DNA of 64,000 nt from Branchiostoma floridae (lineage: Eukaryota > Chordata > Leptocardii > Amphioxiformes > Branchiostomatidae), in the NCBI RefSeq assembly GCF_000003815.2, contig NC_049985.1:21961592-22025591 (forward strand), written 5' to 3'. Of the stretch, positions 53,871 to 64,000 are shown one piece after another (the first letter of the stretch is position 1; each line of letters starts with the position of its first letter). Below the pieces are notes generated by a model, which was given only the letters and a program-made list of their open reading frames with translations, did not search any database and was not told the origin of the DNA. A program made the translations under genes and the position numbers.

Positions 53871-54040
53871 TAATCTCCAAGCAGATCCTACGGTAGCATA
53901 AGATAGTATCAAAAGCTGACAGAGGAGTGAAGCCGGCTTAGGAGTGTGTTTCTCTACTGGCAAATGTACACCTCTTGGCTGACTATCTCCTGGCCAGTTT
54001 GGTACTATCATGTGCCATTGTAGGATCTGCTTGGAGATTA
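53871..54040. mobile_element. MITE with ~40-bp TIRs and 9-bp target duplication
   Basis: The left arm starts TAATCTCCAAGCAGATCCTA and the right arm ends with its inverse (TAGGATCTGCTTGGAGATTA). Pairing continues through GATAGTA. GAAAATTTG flanks both sides as a 9-bp direct repeat, which would fit a Mutator-like element. Length 170 bp, non-coding. Confidence 0.9.
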
Positions 54041-54314
54041 GAAAATTTGTGCGAGGTCTCACAACTCATGAATACACAAGTCAACTTCCCCTAACGTCTA
54101 CGGAACTCTCCAAGAAAAACTATATGATTATCATATTATATTTGACCTGTTGTTCAAAATCTCCATACAGCTACACCCCCTTCTTTCATCCTTAAACATC
54201 AACAAGACGTTAAGAAGATTAAAACCCTCCTACTCTGATATCTGGGCCCCGAAATTTGCATAATCTTGTTGTGCGAGTTATCGCGACACCATCACAGATG
54301 TACCAGGTCCGAAC

Positions 54315-54506
54315 TAATCTCCAAGCAGATCCTACGGTAGCATAAGATAGTATCCTACGGTAGCATAAGATAGTATCAAAAGCTGACAGAGGAGTTGAGC
54401 CAGCCTAGGAGTGTGTATGGTGCCCGTTTGACTCCCTTTGGTCGACTATACTCCTTGGCCAGCTTTGATACTATGTTATGGCACCGTAGGGTCTGCTTGG
54501 AGACTA
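54315..54506. mobile_element. Second copy of the CTCCAAGCAGA MITE
   Basis: Same left end as 53871-54040 and right end GGTCTGCTTGGAGACTA. The block CCTACGGTAGCATAAGATAG is tandemly duplicated inside the left arm. No convincing target duplication remains. Confidence 0.85.
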
Positions 54507-54559
54507 CTCCGAGCTACTGGGAAGTCCGGGACCACAGCTACTGTAGTAAGCGTACTAAT

Positions 54560-54935
54560 CCCTAATCCCCGAGGCCAATTAATCTGGCTGCTGGTTTTCG
54601 TTTCGCTGATTAATAACTGTCGTGCTGATTCACTTGTCAAACTTATTAATCGGCCTTGTACCGAGCCAGAATGTGGCGGTGATATTGAACATAAAGCGAC
54701 TTTTCTCTTGAAATCGCAGAATCCACAAATTGTAGAAAAGGTGGAGTTTTTCGTCCCCCTCTGCTTCCAAAAAAGACCAAACTCAACCTGTTTAGAAATA
54801 GTCAACACTAGTATCACAGTAGAATGTTGTTTATAACTTTTCATTGTCACTTGTATATTATCTCCTATGTTTTGACCATGTACTTGCAATTAGCCATCGG
54901 GCATGGATTTGCAAATAAACTTTTATTGATGTCAT
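54560..54935 (+). repeat. Dispersed element with coding-like segment and shared tail
   Basis: An open segment reads LVKLINRPCTEPECGGDIEH and QIVEKVEFFVPLCFQKRP, then a non-coding part and the TTGCAATTAGCCATCGGGCA tail. The inverted copy at 1340-1565 shares both the coding-like part and the tail. I do not recognise the protein; it is not the RT C-terminus seen at 4700. Confidence 0.68.
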
Positions 54936-55094
54936 TAACCAAGATAGTCACGGTGAGATAGTAATAGTACCCAAGCTGGCGGATAAAAAGCAGCCAGTCC
55001 AGAGAGGTTTAATATAACCTCCTTGCCTAGTCTAACGTCTGTCTAGAGTAGCAAAATGGGACTAAAAAGTCAGTATGCACACAAGGACAATATA

Positions 55095-56370
55095 CTTATA
55101 TCTCCTTGCTTATATAGAACTTTATTGTCACAAGAAAAATAAACCTTTCGTAAGGTTCTGTAAGGTCCTGCACGAAAGTCTTTTGTTTTATGGGTAAGGA
55201 TGGGATCCCGAGAGGCATGTGGGGCTGTACTTTTTGGTTATTTTGACTTTTATCCTTGCTACTAGCTCTAGTGTGATACTATTACATGTATATGCCATAA
55301 TTTCATTTCCGTTTTTACAGAAATGTAATGTTTGGGAAAGGAGATAACGTTACCGGAAACAAGAGTTTACAGGGATATAAATTCCGAATGAGAGCGCGAA
55401 GTCTCACTTGTCTTGTAATCGCTCCGCAGTCTTGTAGCAAAAAGTACTCTCAAAGTCTTGACTTTGTGTGAACTGTGTTTTTGACATATTGTGTATAATT
55501 TCTGTGGAATGTTGTCTGTCAACACCACGAATATCACACCCCAACAACCTACTGTGATTACGATGTACTAAGCGATTTGTTATTTTTCATGCAAAATTAA
55601 AACAATTTTCACTCCTTCGTTGACTTTTTTACGTTTGGAAAATACAACAGACCAACTGTTTGTCCCAAATAGTCGTGGGAAAACGGAGGAGAAATTCGAC
55701 AGTCGGCGTCCACGTTTTGGTATCTGTTGTTTTTCAATTGTCATGTACGTGTTTTCTTTTGGTGGAGGCGGCGGATCAGAAGCGCCGCCTAGCTCACCTG
55801 GTGAGACTGTTGATTGTTGTCGTTTTAACCATTGTCGGTGTTGTCGTCACCTGCTATGGACGCGTCGCTGTGCGGACATCAAAGTACCACCGAGTCTAGC
55901 ACCTGTCTTGTCACTTCCCCCTAGTGTGGCTGGACCAGGCGCCAAAATTAAACTTTGGCGGGACGCGAAGTCGCTAGCAGACTATCCAGTGAGGTTATAG
56001 ACTATCCAAGGACTATCTATATACAATAGCCTATTGTAGCCTAGTAGCCCACACAAATGCTGACTTGTATATTCCGACAACTTAATAGCCCTCTAATCTG
56101 CATTTATTTAGCTATACTGAAACTTGCTTCTCATTACCTAAATTTCGACCTCTGACCTCCCGTAGAATGTTATTCACTTTCAAGCTTTCGTAGTATTTTA
56201 TTTCGCATTTCTCTAATACCATTATGTATATACCGTCGTATGTAAATTTGTCTTGTACCGTTGTATAGTTATGTTATTTGTGGACCTATGCAATCTGCTG
56301 TGGTGCCTATAGGTCTTGTAATGTACCGTCGCATTTTGAATAAATAAAAAAAAAAAAAATTCTATATACA
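55095..56370. other. Intergenic with a polyadenylated-looking end
   Basis: At 55095-55170 there is a LINE-tail-like TAGAACTTTATTGTCACAAG. Around 55620-56000 several overlapping open frames exist (one Val/Leu-rich, one Pro/Gly-rich), none recognised. The stretch ends GAATAAATAAA then a run of A at about 56337-56360, as in a retrotransposed or processed copy. Confidence 0.4.
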
Positions 56371-56788
56371 ATGTCTTTGGAAATTGGACTATTTGCCCCT
56401 GAACAATCATTTCCCCAAGTTTGGCCAGTTTCAGCATATGTAACCCCAAAATTAGTTCAAACGCCCTCTATATTTCTTTGGAACTTCACGCTAACGCAAT
56501 GGGTATATAGCAACTTTACAGTAATGATATACTCAAATACAGCTAGCTATAGCTAAACAGATTTTAAAAAGTGTTTTCTCTTGGACTTCGACGTTGTGAA
56601 AACGATGCCCTATTCTTCTTCTTCTAAAAGATCATTGATTATCATTATCTATCATTATTAATGAAAAATAATAATGTTATTTTAATATTATCATTTGTCG
56701 GTATTTTGCCAGTTTGTAAAACCATGCATAGGATATGTAACGTTACTAGCTAAATTTAGTTACAAGCTTGTATTAACTTGTTCTACCT

Positions 56789-56977
56789 ACTCTCCAAGCA
56801 GAGGTTAGGCTCAGGCTGTTTTTTTTAGTCGTTTTTATCGGGCTTTCTATTTTGTCATTTTTCTTGAAGTACGTTAGGTTTTGACACAGCAAGATATATA
56901 AAAAAGTAAAAAGCCCGATAAAAACGACTAAAAAAACCGTTAAAAAACAGCCGGAGCCTAACCTCTGCTTGGAGAGT
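56789..56977. mobile_element. Fold-back MITE, 189 bp
   Basis: Near-perfect inverted arms: ACTCTCCAAGCAGAGGTTAG, then GTCGTTTTTATCGGGCTT, facing their complements. The outer CTCCAAGCAGA word is shared with the MITEs at 53871 and 54315, suggesting related ends. Confidence 0.9.
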
Positions 56978-57570
56978 AGTTCAACTTGTACCAGTTTATT
57001 CTAGCAGGCGTAATGCTTTTCATTCGAAACACCCGGAAGTAATCTCTGTGTTTTATCTTTTTGTAGAGATATAATTGTCTTTAAACGTAGGATATGTGGT
57101 TTAGTTTAACTTTAAGCAAGGAGGTTTCAGTTTCACATGTACCAACGTTTAATCCTACACTCACATTTTTTTTACGAAGCAGAAATACAGAAACCACATA
57201 TATGTATTGTCAAAATAACTCGTTCGACATACGGTTTATGAAATAAAAACTACCATGACTTTAAGTGTTGGATTCGCATTTATTTGCACATGAGACATTG
57301 AAAGCCGATACTCGAAAGACAATGAGATTTTTTTCGAAAACTTGAAATAGATTCTGATAAATTTTACTTTATTCGTTTTGCCCCCAAAATATATCAATTT
57401 GTAGCTATACACGAACGAACCATTATTTCCTGATTCACATCATAGCAAGGAGGCTATATGAAAAAAAATCACAAAGAATCCTTGATCTCACACACCAAAA
57501 ATACAATTGGCTTGCCAGAGAACAAGTATTGAAATTCCAGTCGCCAAATTAGCGTCGCCTGCCACCATCA

Positions 57571-57644
57571 GCCGCCATAGCTCAGTTGGTTAGAGCGCTG
57601 GTCTAGTAAACCAGAGGTCATGAGTTCAAATCTCATTGGTGGCT
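57571..57644 (+). tRNA. tRNA-Thr (AGT)
   Basis: Complete cloverleaf: acceptor GCCGCCA with TGGTGGC, box A TAGCTCAGTTGG, anticodon stem CTGGT/ACCAG around the loop CTAGTAA (anticodon AGT at 57605-57607), T-stem ATGAG/CTCAT with TTCAAAT loop, discriminator T. No intron. A run of seven T at 57647-57653 is a good Pol III terminator. Confidence 0.95.
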
Positions 57645-57646
57645 AC

Positions 57647-57653
57647 TTTTTTT
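57647..57653 (+). terminator. Pol III terminator of the first tRNA-Thr
   Basis: Seven consecutive T two bases past the tRNA 3' end. Confidence 0.85.
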
Positions 57654-57970
57654 AATTCACCTTTTTTATTGTTTTTATTCCTTTATCTTATTTCTATACC
57701 ATCCGCTCATAGATACATTTTAAAAATATATTTCATATAATGATTTTTTTTTAGTTTGCTTTATGGTAAAACGGTTCGTTAACAACAAACTAGAAAGTAA
57801 GGCCGGGATAGACGGTGACCGCATTGACAAAATGCGATTAACACTTTTGCACACACGCGGAAATAAAAGAAAATTTAGAAATATAAATTGCTTTACGTGA
57901 CTATCGGAGCTTGTACACACCCCCGAATTTAAAGAAAGCGTTTTAAAAAAAGAGTAAAAGGAATTTTAAC

Positions 57971-57974
57971 AAAA
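57971..57974 (-). terminator. Pol III terminator of the second tRNA-Thr
   Basis: TTTT on the minus strand directly past the 3' end, with a longer T run further on as back-up. Confidence 0.65.
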
Positions 57975-57975
57975 T

Positions 57976-58049
57976 AGCCTTCAGAGAGATTTGAACTCTC
58001 GACCTCTGGTTTACTAGACCAGCGCTCTAACCAACTGAGCTATGAAGGC
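57976..58049 (-). tRNA. tRNA-Thr (AGT)
   Basis: Minus strand: acceptor GCCTTCA with TGAAGGC, the same D-arm and anticodon arm as 57571-57644 (loop CTAGTAA, anticodon AGT), T-stem GAGAG/CTCTC with TTCAAAT loop. No intron. It converges on the first copy, 331 bp apart. The acceptor and T stems differ by paired substitutions. Confidence 0.95.
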
Positions 58050-58059
58050 TCATGACGAC

Positions 58060-58840
58060 GGCGGCCGGTTAACAATTTTTATACTTCTTTTCCAAGTACA
58101 TAGTCGTATTTCAGTGTGTCAAACAACACGTACATTCCGGTAGCTTGTTCTTATTTCCTGACAATTTCTTGAAAACTACAATAATTAGGTAATGGTTTCG
58201 TACTGCAATGTACCAGAATGATTCACTGTCAGCCATTGTTATATGCACTTTTCAAAATTATCGCATGATGACGCTGCAACATGTGACCACTCAGCAGCGA
58301 CCTCTTGCGGATCAAAATTAAGTCAGTCTGAATGTCTCCTGCCTGGATGGATACCAAAAACGAAACACATTTGTACCAACCTAAAAGCAAAATTTAATCG
58401 AAAGACTCGCAAGAGCTAGGCAACTCCCACTTTTCATTAATTAAGTTGTTGGATATTGATAAGAAATCTTGATTTCATAACTTTCTTAGTTTCTTATGCA
58501 TTAGCTAAAGACATTATATTTTGGATATGTCTGAATTTTTAACTTAAATTGGCGCATATAGTCCACTGCAATTTGAATGAAGAAAATGTATCATCAACTT
58601 CAGGAATTTAAATTAAAGTGCTTTTTATCAATCCAACCTATTGTGAGAAATCAAAGTGCAATTCAAAAAGTGATAACACCTGAAAATGATAATAAGTAAG
58701 TTGATTTACAATCAAACTTGTTACATATGTTATTTGAAGAATCTATCATCAAGTTTATTTTTTTGCAAACCTTTAAAAATATTGTCATATTGTTGGCAAA
58801 TGTTCAGACAGTAGTTTTCCTATGATACAAAAATGTTCGA
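58060..58840. other. Spacer between the tRNA genes and SLAIN
   Basis: AT-rich, no exon or repeat recognised. Confidence 0.5.
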
Positions 58841-58892
58841 GTTGGCGCATGCGTACAACAGACCTGGAAGAAAGATGGCGGACCGGGGGTGA
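58841..58892 (+). promoter_or_regulatory. SLAIN core promoter motifs and a five-codon uORF
   Basis: NRF1-type GCGCATGCGT at 58845-58854 and YY1/TISU-type AAGATGGCGG at 58872-58881. The ATG in the latter (58875) opens MADRG then stop at 58892, 82 bp before the main ATG. No TATA box. Same arrangement as at 26599-26653. Confidence 0.6.
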
Positions 58893-58973
58893 AAGAGACA
58901 AGTCGTCGCCGATTCTCCCACAAACAAACGAGTTTTTCTACCGGATTTGGAAACCTGTACACCACCAGACGAC

Positions 58974-59257
58974 ATGGAAGAGATAGATCAAAACATCGAC
59001 CCAGAACTGGAGGTCAAAAAACTCCAGGATCTGGTGAAGAAGTTGGAAAAACAGAACGAACAGTTGCGGAACGCCCGTCGGTCGGGACAGTCCATAACGG
59101 ACTCGCCAACGAAGCAACGCAAGATGATGACTTCAACTCAGCAGAAGAACAGGGAGCAAGAACTCAACAAAAAACTGGCCAACATGTCTCTAGACGAAGT
59201 GGATTTAGTGAAAATCATGAGCGACGACGAAGATGACGAAGAAAAGGAAGATAGCTG
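58974..59257 (+). CDS. SLAIN: SLAIN1/2 homolog, exon 1
   Basis: SLAIN proteins ride growing microtubule plus ends, linking EB/CLIP proteins to ch-TOG (family knowledge). The exon encodes MEEIDQNIDPELEVKKLQDL then [12 protein letters not shown], closely matching the N-terminal coiled coil of human SLAIN2 ([20 protein letters not shown]). It ends in an acidic DDEDDEEKEDSW, like the human EEEESW. The first in-frame ATG is 58974. The exon ends in phase 2 at TG|GTAAGT. Only the first ~94 residues are here; no downstream SLAIN exon is recognised to the window end, so the gene continues right. Confidence 0.92.
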
Positions 59258-60692
59258 GTAAGTTTTTGGGGTTCTAAAATTCGGTGGGTTCGATAAATAT
59301 TTGTAATGTTTTGCTTTACTTCCGGTGTTGGGATGCTTTAAAAATGTTCGTCTTATGTGGACTCTGTTTGACATAGCTACGTTGTAACGTCATTTCCTAA
59401 TAGATCATAGACAGATTATGGACAAGAAAAAGAGAGATTAGATCAGATAATTCCAGATGTCGTAGGATCGCCCGTCAGATTTTGCTAAAATGACGTCAAC
59501 ACATCTAGTAGCTGTCACTGATGTCATGATCCGGTCTGACTATATTTGGGTGTGATGTCCTTAATTTTACAAAACAACACAACAAACAACATAAAATACA
59601 ACAAACACGCAAACTGAATGAATCTGATTCCATCTATTTCACTACATATATTGAATACCAATTTTGTTAGATCAGGTAAAACTTAAAGTTTTATTTTTCT
59701 GGAGTGGGTATTATTGGTCCATACTTTGTAATACTATATTACTTTGCATGCAATATTATATATAGATGTCTTGCAAAATTCTGCAATTCAAAGTGGGGTT
59801 TGGAGGTCATTCTGATGACGTGATAGGCGTAGGTCTTTCTGATGATGTAACTTTATGCGAGTGCGTAGGGAGGAAGCTGACATGCCCGACAGTTCTACCA
59901 GCTATTGTTAGTAGAAGTCATGACCTTAATGTTTTATATAACAGGCTTCAACACTGAAACTATTATAGCGATATGTCCTTGTCATAGTGCCAGGTCATGC
60001 TGGTTTGAAGTGGTTTCTATGTTTGGTTATATAATGTATGCTTCTTAACATTTTAAAAGTGAAAACCGTGAAGACTGAAGACACGTTAGAACACGGAGCT
60101 GATTATTACTTTCGAGCTGTGAGCTGGCAGTATAATATATCACACATGCACTACATTGCCTGTTAGTGTAACTGTTAGTGCTGTGTGGTGGATATTGCCT
60201 CATTAACTCAGACAAAGATTGGTGCAACTTGGATTTCATTATCTTCTACATCAAGAGCCTTTCAAATTGACCCATTTTTTATGCTGCCCTGCAAAGTAAA
60301 TGTATTATCAAGACTTTACATAACTATGGCCAGAATTACTTCCATAGAATATGGCCCCCACTTTCTGATAGTTTTAACTGATTGTTTTTGTTGCTTATCA
60401 GTCGTTTGTCAAATAGTTTTAATCAGATTCCTAGTGTGCCTTTTTAAGTAGGGCTTCTTGTTGTCATTGTACATTTACATAAGATTTCATGTGTTAATTG
60501 GCATGTAGATAAGATAATGAAAGAAGCCTTGCAGGTGAAAATGCTAGTAGTGAATAGATCCTATTTTGCACAGGGGGAAGCCAGACAGAGATTGTGTATT
60601 ACAGAACTGACTGTAACAGCTGTTATGTTGAATCTAGAGTCAGGATTTAGCTATAGGCTTATTTCGGTTTTGATAGTTGAAAGTGACAGTGT

Positions 60693-60763
60693 TTGTTTGT
60701 TTGTTTATTTCGATCTCCAATTAGAGTTACAATTATTATCATAACTCTATTCTTCCTGGAGTC
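60693..60763 (-). repeat. Retroelement tail with (CAAA)n, inverted
   Basis: GTTTGTTTGTTTATTTCGAT then CTATTCTTCCTGGAGTC is the reverse complement of the tail at 51188-51262. Confidence 0.75.
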
Positions 60764-61040
60764 GTCCATCAACATTACAAATTAAAACCATCAAATAACA
60801 TAAAGTCAACAAAAGTACATGTATACTGTATGACATAAGAAAAACTGAAGTGAACTGATTACAAAAATGTAACATAAACTCAGTAAACAGTGTGTGGTTT
60901 TTGTTCAATGGTCGTAGTGTTAAGTGCGTCTTTCTTCATACACAATAGTCCATTTTTGGTGGGTTGGTACAGTGGTTAGGTAGTATTGTCACAAGTCTAG
61001 TCTACAATCTATAGCTACTTATGTGGTGTTGATGAATGTA

Positions 61041-61240
61041 GGGTTATGTGGCATAACAGTAGGGTGTTTGGCACTGACCCAGAGGTCCTAGGTTCAAATC
61101 CTGTCACTGATTTTGTGCCCTTGGGAAAGGCACTTTACAGACTTACCTCACTTCTCTTAGGTGTAAAGGAGTACCTAGCTTTGTTTAGGGACGCCCTCTG
61201 ATAGGTCCAGTGTTCCAGAATCTTCAGCCGAACAAAGTGA
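61041..61240 (+). mobile_element. tRNA-derived SINE
   Basis: Head GTGGCATAACAGTAGGGTG, then AGAGGTCCTAGGTTCAAATC (box B), then CCCTTGGGAAAGGCACTTT and TTACCTCACTTCTC. Same family as 12316 and 45371. Confidence 0.78.
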
Positions 61241-62939
61241 TATAGTAGTTATAGAGTGATATAGTAGTTATAAAATGTTGCAATATCTTTACTTGATGTC
61301 TTTCAAAATTTTCAAAGATGTTGGTAACAACATTACCACCTTGGCATAGCTAACAAGATATAGTATATGTTTACATTCATTTAATAAGAATTGAACCACA
61401 ACAACTCAGGGGTATACAAAATATGCCACATTTGTTTAGAATGTCCGGTGACAATAAACATGGCAACATCACCCCTATTGTCCAGTTGGTCGAACATTTC
61501 AAAGAAAATTGTGTCTGAGCGTATATGTACTAGTACAAAGTCCAGGGTTGACTACATTTCATGTTTTCTTATTGACCGTTAGACTCTGAAAGTCTTTTTC
61601 TACAGTGTAGTTACTACTTGTTAGCCATATACTATCATTCTCTTAATTTCATCTGGCAAAATTAGGTCCGGAGTTAATTGACTTCATCACTCACAAACAA
61701 ATTATGATGAATGCATATTGTCTAACACCAATAACTACATGTTTTTATTACACTTGCCACTTTGACTACAAGTTTTATGGCAAGAAAGAATATGTACCAA
61801 AATTTCATATTCTGTTTGCTATGAAATGTGTCTCAGTTGTAGTTGGTCTAGTCCAAATGTTAGCCATATTCCATCTGTTGGCTATTCTCAATGTACTGTC
61901 CCCATTTCCTCCCTAGGGTACATATTGGCCATCTGGTGTGTCCCAACACAACCAGGGCTGCAACAAGTTCATTGTTTGGAGCACAGAAAAAATGGATTTC
62001 TTTTCTCTCTGCCTACAGCACAAAAAAAAGTGATGTATTTACGATGGGGGTTGTTTTCATTGTTGTCAAATACCAAACCAAATATCACCACCAGTATTCT
62101 ATCCAATTTTGATTTTTTACACAGAAGTAACTCAAGAAAATTGATAGGTTTTGCAAAATCACAGAGTTGTCGAGTTACTTGAGTAACTTAAATATTGTGT
62201 ATTGCATTATCTGGATATCTTACTTCATTGACCTATGACCTTTATTCTTTTGAAGATCCAAGCTGGTTAAGATATGTCAACAAAACTGGCTAGATTTTAA
62301 AGAAAAATAGTTTCTTTAGAAATTTGTTCTATGCCTTGAATATCTGTGACTGTGAGAAAGGGAATCTTAAGTCGTAAAAGTTTTTTTTTTTGTCTTTCAG
62401 TTTGATAAATAATGATTATGGAATGTCTTTGTGGTCAAAGTTTGATCTGTAGAACAAATGTTTAACTTGATCAGGCCTAAGTGTGTCCCACTGACACAAC
62501 TACTGTAGTGAAAGTGAAGTGATGACAGCAGCTGTTGACAGATTGTGTACATGTTTGTTGTTGTCTTGTTTCAGCATGGCAGAGGTGATGGGGAAAATAA
62601 AACAGTCACCCTTAAGGCTTATGTTAAATATCTGTCCATATTGTCAGTAGTGCTGTTATCGGTAACTCTAAGTAATGGAGAAAATACACTTAGTTGTAAT
62701 GACAGAAATGACAGTAGATTATGCTCTTCATGTATACAAATTTGTTTATTAAGTTCAGTTTGTCTATCTGTTGATACTAACGATGTATGACCTCCATGAC
62801 TCCGTAAAGTGCGCAACAAATAGAAGGACTTAGCTTTCCATCCCAAGTTCTATTTTTGTCCGGTCAGTGAATTTCTTCTAAGTAGGACCAAGGTGAAGAG
62901 TGGTCCTTCCTTCCTCTTATGTTGAAGCCATTACGGTGG

Positions 62940-63200
62940 TCTCATGGATTGGGTTGTTGACTTTGAATATAAATACTAGGTTCTGTGTTTGACTTTGAAT
63001 CCCTGGAAGGCCCCAATGCTGTATCCTTGGGAAAGGTCTATTTCGCCACTCGACTCAGGTAAAAAGGAGTACTTACAAAATGTAAGTAGCTTTGATTAGG
63101 AGCGTCCTCTTGAATTGTGGAGAGTCACGCCTCATTGAAGATCCCACCGCACTTATCGAAAAGAGTATAGGGGCCTATCCTGGTGTGTATGGATCAAACC
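62940..63200 (+). mobile_element. Diverged SINE
   Basis: Box-like GACTTTGAATCCCTGG followed by TATCCTTGGGAAAGG, CGCCACTCGACTCAGGT and AAGGAGTACTT. These are body words of the local SINE family. Confidence 0.6.
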
Positions 63201-64000
63201 TTACAGTCCGGTCAGAGTCTAACACAGCTTATACATGTACCTTGTACAAAATTGGTGTGTTAGCCCTAAAAGGCGTTTTAGTTACTTTTACATACAATGT
63301 ATTATTATGAAACAAACTACTAGAAAATACATGACCAGCCATAATAGCTAACATTACTTTTCTATCGCAAATGACCATAAAATATCTATGCAAAAACAAA
63401 GCATAATGTGTTCTACATACAAATGTTTTAAAGACAATGTACATGTATCAGTTCTATGTTCCATACTGATTTGCTACTTAAATGCTGAGAATGAACCATG
63501 CAGTTTGGCATATGATAAATAATGCCACAATTTTCCTGCACACTATAGTACAGGTAGAAAGTCTTGCTCTCATGCATACATTATAAAGATTGCATGAACA
63601 TACATGTATAACAGGCAGTGTGTTTCAATATTCACATAAATGCACTTCACATTTTACAAATTATGTTAGAAGTTGCAATATTCTGACATACAAATACAAG
63701 CTTAAGCTGTGTCTGAGTCAAAGACACACAATGCTGTTAATTTTGAATCCACTGTTTGGATGCAAATTACCATAATTGGCAACATTACACACCAATTTTG
63801 CTGCGACAGTTACTAAGATTACCGATGAATCATGGGATAAAATGGTCTGATCTGTTATCAGCAGGATGTTGATTATGATTATTGCATGCAGAAACAAGAG
63901 AGAGAGACAGCCTCCCCTGAGTATGAACTCTCCTGGTGGTGATTCAGACATCAACATGACAAATCAATACTAGAAAGGCCGACATTTGCTTGGGTGCAAA

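Larger units (their letters stand above)
59258..64000 (+). other. SLAIN intron 1 (continues past the window)
   Basis: No SLAIN-like exon is found. The intron holds the SINEs at 61041 and 62940 and the inverted retroelement tail at 60693. Other open frames (such as 61826-62182) have no recognisable content. Confidence 0.6.

Noticed and set aside
55620-56000. 126-codon open frame and an overlapping Val/Leu-rich frame
   Set aside because: No domain, start context or splice site; the neighbouring poly-A end suggests retroposed sequence.
58889-58973. Longer upstream starts for SLAIN
   Set aside because: The in-frame extension upstream of 58974 has no ATG; the human alignment starts at the MEEIDQ methionine.
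61826-62182. 118-codon open frame in SLAIN intron 1
   Set aside because: Composition and context are intronic; it does not resemble SLAIN or any family I know.

Overview
This is eukaryotic, intron-rich genomic DNA, most likely from an invertebrate deuterostome and probably amphioxus (Branchiostoma). The species call is an inference. It rests on proteins that align closely with vertebrate ASCC2, TBC1D9 and SLAIN but occur as single pre-duplication-style genes, on a dense population of short inverted-repeat transposons, tRNA-derived SINEs and LINE tails, and on a 100-N assembly gap. I see no bacterial-type genes, operons, CRISPR arrays or viral genomes.

Layout. 1-910 is a ~204-bp tandem satellite. 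911-8270 has no gene I can support, only transposon debris. 8658-25822 (minus) is ASCC2, with 17 visible coding exons; one N-terminal exon is probably lost in the gap at 22970-23069. ASCC2 is head-to-head with TBC1D9 (26751-44231, plus), and they share a short TATA-less promoter. The first TBC1D9 coding exon is 3.57 kb and carries both GRAM domains, the TBC domain and the EF-hand; four small exons follow, the last after an 11-kb intron full of repeats. 44232-49134 is a quiet AT-rich stretch that probably holds the TBC1D9 3' UTR. 49135-52154 (minus) is a four-exon divergent homeobox gene, convergent with TBC1D9. 52700-57500 is intergenic and carries several fold-back elements. Two tRNA-Thr(AGT) genes lie tail-to-tail at 57571-57644 and 57976-58049. 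The window ends with exon 1 of a SLAIN gene (58974-59257) and about 4.7 kb of its first intron.

How the genes work. ASCC2 is a ubiquitin-binding subunit of the ASC-1 complex (alkylation repair, collided-ribosome disassembly). TBC1D9 is a predicted Ca2+-linked Rab GAP. SLAIN is a microtubule plus-end growth factor. They are not an obvious pathway; apart from the shared ASCC2/TBC1D9 promoter, neighbourhood looks incidental. The TBC1D9 and SLAIN promoters share one architecture: an NRF1-type palindrome followed by an AAGATGGC(G/C)G (YY1/TISU-like) element whose ATG opens a five-codon upstream ORF.

I found no convincing new multi-gene system. The points most worth following are the orphan homeobox gene, the collapsed exon structure of TBC1D9, an exon/intron-boundary tandem repeat beside the gap in ASCC2, and two hAT-like elements with perfect 8-bp target duplications.
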